The position numbers and the translations under genes are program-made. From UBA9926 sp038131595 (GTDB lineage: Bacteria > Pseudomonadota > Gammaproteobacteria > Pseudomonadales > Azotimanducaceae), in the NCBI GenBank assembly GCA_038131595.1, contig JAYPPR010000008.1, positions 1,860,001 through 1,924,000 of the forward strand: DNA of 64,000 bases, read 5' to 3'. Below are positions 1 to 9,173 of this stretch, piece after piece (within the stretch, counting starts at the first letter, position 1; every line of letters begins with the position of its first letter). The notes beneath the pieces were generated by a model that saw only the letters and a program-made list of their open reading frames with translations, did not search any database and was not told where the DNA came from.

Positions 1-131
1 TCTCTTAATTTCCCTACGGCCTGACGGAGTTCTCGCCTTGAAGTGAAGGTTAGTTGTTAATGCGCACAATGTTTCACTTGGGAGCTGAATGGCCGATTAG
101 TAAATGCCAATTGCGTTAAGGCGAAAGCCTA

Positions 132-401
132 CTATTGGTGTGCAGCTTGAATGGCATCGCGCACGAGCTGCCATGTCGTGCCGATGAGGTCCTCTACTTG
201 ACCGGCGCCGGTTAGATCCATCAAGTGTGCGCAGCTCGTTGGGTCGAGTGGTACGACCGTTTGTCCGCCTGTGGGGTAGGTAAGTGTGATGAGTAGTTCC
301 GCATGTCCCTCATGGGCGGCGCCCAACTGGACGCCAGATATCACTGCTTCTTGGTTGGTCACGGAGCGCCTATTGGGTTCAATCGATGTTGCCGAGCCCA
401 T
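132..401 (-). CDS. Small hypothetical protein
   Basis: An 89-residue protein that I do not recognise. It is acidic to neutral with no membrane segment. The middle reads like a beta-rich small domain (ELLITLTYPTGG, then TVVPLDPTSC), followed by a helix-like C-terminus. It lies 7 nt downstream of another small unknown gene on the same strand, so the two are probably co-transcribed. The amino-acid composition looks like a real protein, but there is no family match I can name and the start is uncertain. The first 131 bases of the window beyond its stop show nothing recognisable. Confidence 0.45.
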   Translation of the reverse strand: MGSATSIEPNRRSVTNQEAVISGVQLGAAHEGHAELLITLTYPTGGQTVVPLDPTSCAHLMDLTGAGQVEDLIGTTWQLVRDAIQAAHQ

Positions 402-408
402 CGCTCAG

Positions 409-789
409 TCAAGGCTTCGCGAGCGGCGGCTCAAGAAATACGATGTCGCTCGGGAGAATTGGATTGGCGGGACTACCGTCAGGCTTTGGAGCGATGCGGC
501 GGGCAAAAATATGGAGATTCCAGCTTTGCAACTGACTGATGGCCTGCTCTGAATCCTTGCCGGGCAAATGAACCTCAGCGATGGTTGCCCAGGTATCTCC
601 GGGCGCAGGGTGAATGGATTGCCGTAGTGTGTCCATAGAGAAATCCTTGGCTGAAATTCCTGTCCTTGCGTCGAGAAAGATAACGCACTTCGCTGAACCG
701 GCGCTAGGGGTGCATGCTCGCGGAGCGTGCGCCTTAAGCGAGGGCATGATCACTTTCTTAATCGATGCAAAGCATAGGCCTTGTATCAA
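409..789 (-). CDS. Small hypothetical protein
   Basis: Up to 126 residues if translation starts at the TTG at 789. An ATG at 747 (MPSLKAHAP) would give 112 residues and is at least as likely, since neither has a strong Shine-Dalgarno sequence. There is no signal peptide, membrane helix or family motif I recognise. The only nearby gene on the same strand is the small unknown at 132-401, 7 nt downstream, so the pair may form a two-gene unit. Confidence is limited because the opposite strand also has open frames. Confidence 0.38.
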   Translation of the reverse strand: MIQGLCFASIKKVIMPSLKAHAPRACTPSAGSAKCVIFLDARTGISAKDFSMDTLRQSIHPAPGDTWATIAEVHLPGKDSEQAISQLQSWNLHIFARRIAPKPDGSPANPILPSDIVFLEPPLAKP

Positions 790-876
790 TCAGTAGGTAG
801 TAGTTGAGGTTAGATCCGTAAATGCAAGCCGTAACACAAAGCCCAAGGACAAGACCGCTCCCGCTGAACTGAGACC

Positions 877-1629
877 TCAGATTGGCTCACCGCCTATCCA
901 AAGTGTGGTCGCGCGTGCAATCAGGTCGCCGGTCTCGTCAAAGAGCGCAGCTCCAGCGAAATGCTTTTTCCCTTGAACGGCGATAGTCCAAGCGGACACG
1001 ATGAGGGTTGCGCCTGCTTTGGGTAAAGTGAGGATTTCCGCACACATTCTGCCCATCAACCCCGTTCGGATGGATGCATTCATAAAAGCAAATTGGGCGG
1101 GGCAATCCATAGCTGTCCATAAGAATGACGCAGGTACTTTGCCGTCGACGCCCCATGCCTCTTTGGTTTTCCAAAGCGCGGCGACATGACCTTGGTCAAG
1201 GGGTGCCGGGTAGACGTGCAGCCCGTCTTCGGCTTCGACCCCGCAACAAAAACAGATCGGGTGAAATCCTTTTTGGTTGGGCAGCAGCGGGTTGATGTCT
1301 GGGGTAAACGCGAGTGATGAGGGCATCGCTGCCTCGATTCGGGCAGGGTCGGGACAGGGTGGTACAGTGAAATCAACAAACGGAGAGTCGATGAGACGAC
1401 ACTCTGCAATTAGGGTCTCACCATCGAAAACATCGACCCCCAGCGTTTCGTTAGAACCCTTTTTTACGGTCATCGTTCTATCAAGGGGAATCGGGGAGCG
1501 AAGGGTGATTTCAGGCGACTGGCCAGGTTGATGCGGCAGCAGCTCGGCAAAGACACCGCTGACATAGCCGCCATTACCTGATTGTGGGGGCCCTCTAAAC
1601 CGACTTGGGATAACCACTGTGTCCTGCAT
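877..1629 (-). CDS. Hotdog-fold thioesterase-like protein
   Basis: A 250-residue protein of the type annotated as a hotdog-fold thioesterase family protein. The N-terminus carries the motif FRGPPQSGNGGYVSG (about residues 11-25), which in this family forms the central hotdog helix and loop. The length allows two hotdog modules in tandem, the second starting near the CFCCG motif around residue 127. The likely role is hydrolysis or binding of acyl-CoA in the cytoplasm, but the substrate cannot be read from the sequence. It is divergently arranged with the MOSC-domain gene, with about 47 nt between the starts, so the two probably share a promoter region. Confidence 0.7.
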   Translation of the reverse strand: MQDTVVIPSRFRGPPQSGNGGYVSGVFAELLPHQPGQSPEITLRSPIPLDRTMTVKKGSNETLGVDVFDGETLIAECRLIDSPFVDFTVPPCPDPARIEAAMPSSLAFTPDINPLLPNQKGFHPICFCCGVEAEDGLHVYPAPLDQGHVAALWKTKEAWGVDGKVPASFLWTAMDCPAQFAFMNASIRTGLMGRMCAEILTLPKAGATLIVSAWTIAVQGKKHFAGAALFDETGDLIARATTLWIGGEPI

Positions 1630-1676
1630 GGTGTATGGCCCTATACTCAGAGAAAGATGAAAAGTAGGTGCGCGCG

Positions 1677-2513
1677 ATGGCTTCGATACATTCGATTTAT
1701 TATTACCCGATTAAGGGCTGTCGTGCGGTCAAGATCGCGGCGTCGGATGTTACCACAGGCGGTTTAGTAGGCGATCGTCAGTGGGTGCTCGTTAATCAGG
1801 ATGGGATCGTCAATCAAAAAAAACTGCCGACGTTGCGATTCCTCGATATAGCGCTAGAGCAGGACCGTATGACCTTGAGCCTGAAGGGTGCAGGGAGCGT
1901 CCAGGCTGATTTTGCCGATTCTGAAATGAGCGGAGATGTCGTCAGTATCGGCAGGCAGGTCGCCTGTGAGCACGCGGCTGAACCGGTCAATCGATGGTTG
2001 TCTCAAGCTTTTGGGCAGCCGCTGTCGCTGGTTCGGGCAGTCGAGGCGAGTCCGCTACAGTTGGCGGGAACGCCGTTCTCGGCGTTGCACGATACGAGTC
2101 AAAGCGCTTTTGTGGACATTGCGCCGCTTCTGATCGTGAGTCTTGAGTCGCTCGCAGACTTAAATGGACGGTTGTCTAACGAGGGTAAGCGTGCCGTAGC
2201 GATCGAGCAGTTCAGGCCGAATGTGGTGATTGAAGGTGTTGATGCCTTTGCTGAGGAGTCGGCGAAACGGTTGGAAATCGGTGCACTAGGGTTAACCCAA
2301 CTCTTACCGTGCGAGCGCTGCAGCGTGACGACATTCGATGTGTCCACTGAGAGTGATTCAGAGGCAAAGCCCTCAAAGGAACCGCTTAAGACCTTGAGTC
2401 AATACCGAAATGGCGGAGTAGGCTACGCCGGCGGCGTCACTTTTGGTGCTTACTTTGCGCCTGAGTCGGACGGGAAACTGCAAGTGGGTGATGAGATCAA
2501 CGTGATCGCATGA
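1677..2513 (+). CDS. MOSC-domain protein (YcbX-like, without ferredoxin domain)
   Basis: A 278-residue protein from the ATG at 1677 (an in-frame GTG lies at 1668). The N-terminal SIYYYPIKGCRA matches the MOSC N-terminal beta-barrel domain. The later LLPCERCSVTTFD matches the molybdenum-cofactor/sulfur-carrying MOSC domain, with the conserved CxxC-type cysteines before VTT. MOSC proteins handle Mo-cofactor-bound or sulfur-activated groups. YcbX-type members act with a reductase to detoxify N-hydroxylated compounds. E. coli YcbX has an extra C-terminal 2Fe-2S domain, which is absent here, so an electron-donor partner would have to come from elsewhere. It ends with TGA, used as a normal stop. 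Confidence 0.8.
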   Translation: MASIHSIYYYPIKGCRAVKIAASDVTTGGLVGDRQWVLVNQDGIVNQKKLPTLRFLDIALEQDRMTLSLKGAGSVQADFADSEMSGDVVSIGRQVACEHAAEPVNRWLSQAFGQPLSLVRAVEASPLQLAGTPFSALHDTSQSAFVDIAPLLIVSLESLADLNGRLSNEGKRAVAIEQFRPNVVIEGVDAFAEESAKRLEIGALGLTQLLPCERCSVTTFDVSTESDSEAKPSKEPLKTLSQYRNGGVGYAGGVTFGAYFAPESDGKLQVGDEINVIA

Positions 2514-2626
2514 GCCAAGACCTGGGTGTCTTGCCGAGGAGAGGTGTGAGCAGACCGATGTATCTCACTTGCTGGCGTCGATGATCAAAGCGGGCTGCTG
2601 GAGCTGATTGGGTTACGAATGCTTCC

Positions 2627-3784
2627 CTAGAAGGAGCGAGGCATCCCTAGCACGTGTTCACCGATAAAGCTGAGAATCAGATTGGTCGAAATAGGGGCGA
2701 TCTGATACAGCCTCGTTTCTCTAAACTTGCGTTCGATGTGGTACTCCTTGGCGAACGCGAAACCGCCGTGGGTCTGCATACAGACATCCCCCGCTCGCCA
2801 AGAAGCCTCAGAGGCTAGCATCTTCGCCATATTGGCCTCGGCGCCGCAGGGTTCTCCTGCGTCAAACATTCGCGCGGCTTTCTCAACCATGAGCCAAGCG
2901 GCCTCCACCTCGGCATAACACCGAGCGATAGGGAACTGTACCCCTTGGTTTTGACCGATGGGTCGATCGAATACCACGCGCTCGGTCGCGTAGTGGCTCG
3001 CTTTATCAATAAAGTAGCGCCCGTCACCGATGCATTCTGCCGCGATCAAAATACGCTCAGCGTTCATTCCGTCCAAAATCACTTTGAACCCTGCTCCCTC
3101 CGTACCCAGGAGGTTCTCCTTGGGGATTCGAAGGTCATCGAAAAAGAGTTCGCAGCTGTGATGATTGATCATGGACTCAATGGGCCTGATCTCAAGGCCC
3201 TTTCCTTCCGCCTCACCGACGTGAACTAGAAACGCAGATAGGCCTTCCGTTTTCTTGCTGACTTGCTCCTTTGGGGTGGTCCTTGCGAGGAGCACCATCA
3301 AGTCAGAGTGCTCGATCCTGCTAATCCAGACTTTTTGTCCATTGATCACATAATCGTCGCCATCTCTTCGAGCAGTGGTTTTGAGGCTGGTGGTATCGGT
3401 GCCCGTTGTTGGTTCAGTAACCCCGAAACTTTGTAATCGAAGGTCACCGGCTGCTATGGCGGGTAGGTACTTTTGCTTCTGCGCATCACTACCGTGCCGT
3501 AGGACAGAACCCATGACGTACATTTGCGCGTGGCAAGCACCTGCGTGGGCGCCAGACCGGCAGACTTCTTCCATGATGACGGACGCTTCGTAGACACCGA
3601 GCCCTGCACCGCCATAATTTTCTGGAATGAGCACCGTCAGGAAGCCTGATTTGGTCAGCTCGCTGACAAACTCAGTGGGGTAGCCTCGAGTGCGATCGAG
3701 TTCTAACCAATAGTCCTCGCCGTATTGCGCGCACAGTTGCCTTACAGCGGTGCGTATTTCGGTGATATCGGTTGACTCGCTCAT
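2627..3784 (-). CDS. Acyl-CoA dehydrogenase, variant active-site loop
   Basis: A full-length (385-residue) flavin-dependent acyl-CoA dehydrogenase with the usual helical N-terminal domain, the middle beta domain (FGVTEPTTGTDTTSLKTTA, then NGQKVWIS) and the C-terminal helical domain (GGFAFAKEYHIERKFRETRL). It oxidises an acyl-CoA to the enoyl-CoA, passing electrons to ETF. Where most family members have YEGTSE with the catalytic Glu, this protein has YQIAPISTN, as in a known subfamily whose base lies elsewhere. The substrate is not predictable. It is transcribed alone, and a Shine-Dalgarno-like GAGGA lies upstream of the ATG. Confidence 0.85.
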   Translation of the reverse strand: MSESTDITEIRTAVRQLCAQYGEDYWLELDRTRGYPTEFVSELTKSGFLTVLIPENYGGAGLGVYEASVIMEEVCRSGAHAGACHAQMYVMGSVLRHGSDAQKQKYLPAIAAGDLRLQSFGVTEPTTGTDTTSLKTTARRDGDDYVINGQKVWISRIEHSDLMVLLARTTPKEQVSKKTEGLSAFLVHVGEAEGKGLEIRPIESMINHHSCELFFDDLRIPKENLLGTEGAGFKVILDGMNAERILIAAECIGDGRYFIDKASHYATERVVFDRPIGQNQGVQFPIARCYAEVEAAWLMVEKAARMFDAGEPCGAEANMAKMLASEASWRAGDVCMQTHGGFAFAKEYHIERKFRETRLYQIAPISTNLILSFIGEHVLGMPRSF

Positions 3785-3924
3785 CGAACAGTCCTCAGCT
3801 TCTTTTCAATTGAATGGGGTGTCCGCCGACTCTACCGAAAGCAGTGTGGCCCTTCAATGGAACCTGTGGCGTTCGTTGATGGGCCGAGCCAGTTCTATTA
3901 AGGGAGCGCCTGCTGAAGCTTTTG

Positions 3925-4812
3925 CTAGAGAATCTGCTGCGATTCTAGGTGCCGGATGCGCTGCTCAAGGGGAGGGTGACTAAGAAAAAGCGCGCTCAAC
4001 CCGGTTTGGCGACCCGAGATGCCGAAGGCCGCGAATTCGCCTTCGAGATCCTGAGGTTCAGACACTTGCGAGAGGCGTTTTAGCGCCCTAATCATTTTGG
4101 ATTTGCCAGCGAGCTGTGCGCCGCCCTCATCGGCGCGAAATTCGCGTCGTCTTGAGAACCACATGGTGATGATTGAGGCCAGAATAGATAGCAGGATTTG
4201 AAAGACGATCGTGGTGATGAAATAGCCGACTCCATGGCCGCGCTGATTCTTCAAGATGACGCGATCAACAATGAAACCGCCTAATCTTGAGAGGAAAATA
4301 ACAAAAGTATTGAGGACCCCCTGAAGCAGACCCATGGTGATCATATCGCCATTGGCGACATGAGCGATCTCGTGACCGATGACCGCTTCCACCTCATCTC
4401 TGTCCATGTGGTGTAAAAGGCCTGTTGAGACGGCAACTAGGGCATTGTTTCTGGACATGCCGGTGGCAAATGCGTTGGGCTGGGGCTGATCGAAAATACC
4501 AACTTCGGGCATGCCAATATTGGATTGGTTCGCGAAGCGCTCGACGGTACTTTTAATCCAACGCTCTGTGTCGTTGCTGGGCTGTTCGATGATCCGCACA
4601 CCCATGGTGCGTTTGGCCATGAATTTGGAAATCGCCAGCGATAAAAAGGCGCCACCAAACCCGAATAGAGCAGAGAAGGCGAGGATTCCCTCGGTATTAA
4701 AGCCCGCATTGGACGCCGCAAGCATGTCATCGATGCCAAGCACCTGCATGGCAATGCTCAAGACGATCAGAATGGCAAAGTTGGTCGCTAAAAATAATAA
4801 AACGCGCTGCAT
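3925..4812 (-). CDS. htpX: Membrane zinc protease HtpX
   Basis: A 295-residue M48-family protease, almost the length of E. coli HtpX (293). Two N-terminal membrane segments (about residues 5-27 and 40-62) are followed by the zinc site H147-E148-x-x-H151 in VIGHEIAHVANGD, two more hydrophobic segments near 165-185 and 195-215, and a downstream EFRADEGG that supplies the third zinc ligand. It sits in the inner membrane and degrades misfolded membrane proteins, overlapping with FtsH in quality control. The ATG is preceded by GGGAG. In many bacteria the gene is heat- or envelope-stress-induced; I see no clear operator here. Confidence 0.95.
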   Translation of the reverse strand: MQRVLLFLATNFAILIVLSIAMQVLGIDDMLAASNAGFNTEGILAFSALFGFGGAFLSLAISKFMAKRTMGVRIIEQPSNDTERWIKSTVERFANQSNIGMPEVGIFDQPQPNAFATGMSRNNALVAVSTGLLHHMDRDEVEAVIGHEIAHVANGDMITMGLLQGVLNTFVIFLSRLGGFIVDRVILKNQRGHGVGYFITTIVFQILLSILASIITMWFSRRREFRADEGGAQLAGKSKMIRALKRLSQVSEPQDLEGEFAAFGISGRQTGLSALFLSHPPLEQRIRHLESQQIL

Positions 4813-4990
4813 AATAGTCTCCCTTCAAAGCACACTATGGGTACGGTAGTCCGGAAGTTCAAGATCGGAGAATCGATCCTAAGCACCCAGTAAGTTTACT
4901 AGCTTCGGATCACATTGGCGGGGTTTTGAACGCGAGCTTTGGTGTAAAGGGTGAGGTAAGCTCAAGATGAGGGAAGGGAAAGGATGAGCT

Positions 4991-6331
4991 ATGCGATCAG
5001 AGTCGTTCAACTCGGGTTATGGCTTTCTCATGGCTGCGGTGGGGTTCGCAGTTGGACTGGGTAATATTTGGCGATTCCCCTATATGACGGGAGAAAACGG
5101 CGGTGGCGCTTTTCTTTTCATTTATTTGATTTGTGCGGCGCTGATCGCGCTACCCATATTGATTGCTGAGCTAGTGCTAGGACAACAAGGCCAAGACGAG
5201 CCCTGGCAATCCATGAGACATCTTACGCAGCGACTCTCCCTCGGACGAGCCTGGCATCTTATGGGCATCTGGATGCTAGCAACCGCTTTTTTGATCATGG
5301 TGACCTACGCTACGGTTGCAGGGTGGGTGCTTCTGTATGGCTGGGAGGCCTTGACCGGGTCCTTCACGGGGCTCACTGCCGCGGAATCGAACCGCGCTTT
5401 TGCCGCGATGGCCGATGACTCGCTTCGACAATCGCTCGGAGTCGCACTGGTGCTAGGGGTCGCGTTGGTCATTATTTTTGGTGGCGTGAAATCAGGGATT
5501 GAGCGCGCCGTCACGATCATGATCCCTTTGTTGTTACTCCTTTTGATCGGTCTTGCGCTGTATAACGCTAGCCACCCTGGTTTTGATGCGGCGCTCAATT
5601 ATTTGCTTAAACCCGACTTTTCGAAGATAGATGCGGCAACGGGTCTTGCCGCTGTTGGCCAGGCCTTTTTCTCGATCGGCGTCGCGATGGCGGGCATGTG
5701 GATTTATGGGGCTTATTTGCCCAAGCAGCAGTCGATATTTCGGATCAGCTTGCTGGTTGTGATTGCAGATACGCTTGTCGCCCTACTGGCAGGTTTGGTG
5801 ATTTTTCCGCTGGTCTTTCGTTTCGACCTCGACCCAGCAGGCGGGGTGGGCCTGATCTTTCAGGTGCTTCCGGTGGCATTTGGGCAAATGTCGGGAGGCG
5901 TGCTGATTGCCACCGCATTCTTTACGCTGCTGGCGCTGGCCGCCATTTCGTCCATTGTTGGTTTTATCGAGCCGCTGGTCGTGGCGCGTGCACGGCAAAT
6001 AAGCGGGAGAAGAGGGGCCGCAGCCATACAATGGTCGGCGGTATTGCTGCTTTTTTCCATTATGAACATCTATTGGTTCGGAGAGTGGCAGCTTGCGGGT
6101 CAAGCTCTGAATGACAGACTCGACTTTTTGTCGAATCAAATTATGTTGCCGTTGGGCGGTGTGATGGTAGCTGGCTTTGTGGGCTGGAAGCTCATGCACC
6201 AACTTAGCCCCGAGTCGATCGGCGTCACGTCCACCGTTACCTTTGCGATATGGGGACTCCTCCTCCGTTACGTTTTGCCATTGGCACTGATAGTTTTGCT
6301 CGCAATCGGCACTGGGCTCATCGCTGTCTAA
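4991..6331 (+). CDS. Sodium-dependent transporter, SNF (LeuT-fold) family
   Basis: A 446-residue polytopic membrane protein of the neurotransmitter:sodium symporter family. The N-terminal FAVGLGNIWRFPYMTGENGG is the hallmark unwound TM1 with the sodium and substrate contacts, followed by TM2 (AFLFIYLICAALIALPILIAELVLG). About 11 hydrophobic segments follow, fitting the bacterial LeuT-like members with 11-12 TMs. It likely imports an amino acid or related amine with Na+, and the substrate cannot be assigned. A purine-rich GGGAAAGG precedes the ATG. It is the only gene on this strand between htpX and the next transporter, with a 297-nt gap after it. Confidence 0.92.
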   Translation: MRSESFNSGYGFLMAAVGFAVGLGNIWRFPYMTGENGGGAFLFIYLICAALIALPILIAELVLGQQGQDEPWQSMRHLTQRLSLGRAWHLMGIWMLATAFLIMVTYATVAGWVLLYGWEALTGSFTGLTAAESNRAFAAMADDSLRQSLGVALVLGVALVIIFGGVKSGIERAVTIMIPLLLLLLIGLALYNASHPGFDAALNYLLKPDFSKIDAATGLAAVGQAFFSIGVAMAGMWIYGAYLPKQQSIFRISLLVVIADTLVALLAGLVIFPLVFRFDLDPAGGVGLIFQVLPVAFGQMSGGVLIATAFFTLLALAAISSIVGFIEPLVVARARQISGRRGAAAIQWSAVLLLFSIMNIYWFGEWQLAGQALNDRLDFLSNQIMLPLGGVMVAGFVGWKLMHQLSPESIGVTSTVTFAIWGLLLRYVLPLALIVLLAIGTGLIAV

Positions 6332-6628
6332 GTGTATAGATAAATGCATAGAAGAAGCGGTGTTCGGTGCGGGCCGATCAAACGGTGCATGTTTCCTGTC
6401 AGGCGTGAAGACGGCTTACCAGAGAGGCGGAGCCTGCAGGAAGCGTCCTAACGGCGCGCCGGATCTAGGTCGATATACGGCATGCCTGCTGTGGGCAGTG
6501 AGCGGTCGCTGAATGAAATGGCCGTATGACGCCCGCGAGCGGAGTGGATAAATTAGTGCGAGTCCCCGTAATCGGGGCGCCCGCAGAACAAAACGCGAGA
6601 GAAACCAGCCGTCAGTCAGTATTCATCT

Positions 6629-8107
6629 ATGTCGACACTATCTTTACCCGTTCGTTTGGCGTTTGGCATTGGCCAGCTTGCCGAAGCCGTCAAAAATCAA
6701 GGCTTTAATGTCTTCCTGCTGTTTTTTTACAACCAAGTGCTGGGAGTCTCTGCGTCCTTGACTGGCCTCGCCCTTGCTATGGCTCTGGTGGTTGATGCGA
6801 TCAGTGACCCGCTAGTTGGTAGTTACTCAGACAAGTTGAGAACTCGATACGGGCGAAGACACCCGCTGATGGCACTTGCCGCAGTACCTATGGCGCTCTG
6901 CTTTTACCTCTTGTTTAACCCGCCAGAGGGGCTGACTGATATCGCTTACTTCTGCTGGCTGTTATTGTTTGCTGTAGCCGTCAGATTGTCGCTGACGTTT
7001 TACCATATTCCCCATTTGGCGCTCGGTGCTGAGCTGGCTGAGGGTTATCAGGAACGATCGGCTCTGTATGCGGCAAGTACATTCTTCGGCTTTTTGGGCG
7101 GCGCCTTGTTCGTACCGCTTTCCTACCGGTTGTTCTTTCCAACCACTGAAACGTTTAACCCTGGCTTGCTAAACGCCGATGCTTACGCCGCTTGGTCGTT
7201 ATTCTCGGCCGTCATTATCGTTTCGGCGATCTGGATTTGCGCGGCGGGCACCCTGTCACAACTACCAAGACTATTAGCGAAATCGTATGCGCCTGCGCCG
7301 TCTGTCTCTCCAAAGCAAGTAATTCGTGAATTTAGCGCTGCGTTTAGTAATCGCTCATTCAAAGCTATTTTTTTTGGGTTGATGTTGAGCACGTTTATTT
7401 TGGCAGTAGAAAGTATCTTCAACCCGTTTATGGGATTCCACTTTTGGGGCATGACAACCGAGCAACTGTCGATCATCCCGCTCGTGCAGCTCGGCGGATT
7501 ATTCGCATCATTGGTGGTCCTTGAGCCGCTCACTCGCCGGTTTGAGAAGAAGTGGTTGCTCGTGGGGTCCGCAGTGCTCGTGATCATCAATATTAATACC
7601 CCGATCGTGCTCGCGCTCGTGGATGTGTCTTGGCTGCCCGAAAGAGGAAGCAATGCCCTGTTGGCTGTTCTTGTGGTGAGTGGGTTTTTAACCGCGTTTT
7701 TAGGTCCAATGATTTTTGCGACGGTGAACTCCATGTTTGCCGATATCACCGATGAGCATGAGCTGGAAACGGGCCATCGAAGAGAAGGGGTGATCTTTGC
7801 CGTCCGTGGATTTGCGGTCAAAGTGAATTCTTCGCTTGGCATCGTTTTAGGCGGCTTCCTGCTCGACTTTATTCAGTTTCCGAGAGGCGCCAAAATGGGT
7901 GAAGTCGAGTCTGACATCGTCTGGCAGCTTGGGCTGATTGCTGGGCCTGCGACCTCGGTCTTTTCGACGATTGGAGTGCTGTGCTACCTCTTTTATCGAA
8001 TTGATCGGAAGCGCCATGCTGCCATCACTGCGGCACTAGGCGAGAGGCAGGCGGTGATGTCCAGATCAGTTGAGGACGAATCGCCTAGTGATAGCGCAGT
8101 GCGTTAG
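6629..8107 (+). CDS. MFS transporter, GPH (sugar:cation symporter) type
   Basis: A 492-residue protein with about 12 membrane segments. The N-terminal region LVVDAISDPLVGSYSDK followed by RTRYGRRHPLM is the characteristic loop 2-3 of the glycoside-pentoside-hexuronide:cation symporters (MelB/MFS_2 group). These proteins take up sugars, but many proteobacterial members are uncharacterised and may carry lipids or steroid-like acids, so the substrate is open. There is no convincing Shine-Dalgarno before the ATG. The 297-nt upstream region includes a small CCCCG-TAAT-CGGGG hairpin at 6564-6577 and otherwise nothing recognisable. Confidence 0.87.
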   Translation: MSTLSLPVRLAFGIGQLAEAVKNQGFNVFLLFFYNQVLGVSASLTGLALAMALVVDAISDPLVGSYSDKLRTRYGRRHPLMALAAVPMALCFYLLFNPPEGLTDIAYFCWLLLFAVAVRLSLTFYHIPHLALGAELAEGYQERSALYAASTFFGFLGGALFVPLSYRLFFPTTETFNPGLLNADAYAAWSLFSAVIIVSAIWICAAGTLSQLPRLLAKSYAPAPSVSPKQVIREFSAAFSNRSFKAIFFGLMLSTFILAVESIFNPFMGFHFWGMTTEQLSIIPLVQLGGLFASLVVLEPLTRRFEKKWLLVGSAVLVIININTPIVLALVDVSWLPERGSNALLAVLVVSGFLTAFLGPMIFATVNSMFADITDEHELETGHRREGVIFAVRGFAVKVNSSLGIVLGGFLLDFIQFPRGAKMGEVESDIVWQLGLIAGPATSVFSTIGVLCYLFYRIDRKRHAAITAALGERQAVMSRSVEDESPSDSAVR

Positions 8108-8154
8108 GCCGTCGCGAAATGGTGATTCAAAAGAAGTTGATCATCCCATGATGG

Positions 8155-8219
8155 AAAACATTGATCTAAAACATTGATCTAAAACGTTGATGTAAATCAT
8201 TGACATAAAACAGGAGCGT
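8155..8219. repeat. 13-nt degenerate tandem repeat
   Basis: Five consecutive 13-nt units starting at 8155, 8168, 8181, 8194 and 8207. The first two are identical (AAAACATTGATCT), the next two differ at a few positions, and the last is degenerate and runs into the Shine-Dalgarno (AGGAG) of the gene at 8222. It lies in the leader of the glucosaminidase gene. Confidence 0.85.
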
Positions 8220-8221
8220 TC

Positions 8222-9000
8222 ATGCAGAGCATCCACGATCGAATCGTGATGATGATCATCATCGCAATGGCAGCGTCTCTTACCAGCTTTTGGTTGCTGC
8301 AGCGCTCGAACCCCAACAGACTCGCCCTGACTTTAGGCAGTTCACTTTGGTTCAAGATAAAAAGCAGCGTTTTTTCGAATATCTTACCCCCCAGGTTGTG
8401 ATGGTGAATCAGGAGATTCTGCGCGAACGATCGGCGTTAACGTGCGGGCTGGGAGCAGTTCCTTTTAGAGAAAGGCAAGGGGATGCTGCGCAGATAGCGC
8501 GGCTGGCAGTGAAGTATCGCGTGCCTGGGCGTGATGAAATGACTAGCGAGGAGCGCTGTTTAGCGTTGAAAGCGCGGATTGCGATGATTCCGGTCGATTT
8601 AGTGTTGGCACAAGCAGCCAATGAATCAGCCTGGGGCACTTCGAGGTTCGCTCGAGAGCAGAATAATTACTTTGGTCTGTGGTGTTTTACGGAGGACTGC
8701 GGAGTGAGGCCGCTTGCTGCGGCGGCGGGCACTCGCCATCAAGTTGCTCAATTTGAGACGGTGGCAGATGGGCTCAGATACTACGCGCTGACGCTCAACT
8801 CGCACCCAGCGTATGAATCGCTGCGAGCGCTTCGTGCAGCTACCCTGGGAGCTGGTTCTCCAGTGACAGGGGCTTCGGTCTTGGATGGTCTGGGTAGCTA
8901 TTCGGAGCGAGGCCAAGATTATATCGATGAGCTTCATCAGATGATTCGCGTCAATCGACTTGATCAGTTGGCCAAGGTGCTGACACTGCTTGATACTTAA
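8222..9000 (+). CDS. Bax-like glucosaminidase with apparent frameshift in the signal peptide
   Basis: The continuous frame from 8290 encodes a 236-residue Bax/FlgJ-type glucosaminidase domain: LVLAQAANESAWGTSRFA holds the catalytic Glu, followed by NNYFGLWCF and the late YSERGQDYIDELHQMI. It should cleave N-acetylglucosaminyl bonds in peptidoglycan in the periplasm. That frame has only a TTG with no ribosome site. Just upstream an ATG at 8222, preceded by AGGAG, opens a different frame with a perfect signal-peptide core (VMMIIIAMAAS). The two frames join if one T is restored at the TTTT run at 8288-8291, giving about 259 residues ending the signal in LVAAALE. So the gene is either broken by one base or mis-sequenced. 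Confidence 0.8.
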
Positions 9001-9070
9001 GATCGTTGAGGCTGGAAGTGGCAGTGTGCAGTCAAGCAATGAAAGCCGAGGATCATTGCCTTTGATCCTG

Positions 9071-9155
9071 ACTGCGTTGGTGCTCAGGGTGAGTCGGCGT
9101 TCGTTGTGAGTTGGTGTTCCCTGTGGGTTGGTATTCCCTGTGAGTTGGTGTTCGC
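9071..9155. repeat. 17-nt degenerate tandem repeat
   Basis: Units start at 9071, 9088, 9105, 9122 and 9139. The last three are closely related (TGTGAGTTGGTGTTCCC and one- or two-base variants) and the first two are more diverged. It lies between the glucosaminidase and the dioxygenase gene and ends about 18 nt before the ATG at 9174. Confidence 0.82.
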
Positions 9156-9173
9156 TGTGACAGAGAGGTAGAG

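Noticed and set aside
8285..8296. Programmed -1 frameshift in the Bax-like gene
   Set aside because: The AGC TTT TGG context is not a typical slippery heptamer, and shifting inside a signal peptide would be unusual; an indel is simpler.
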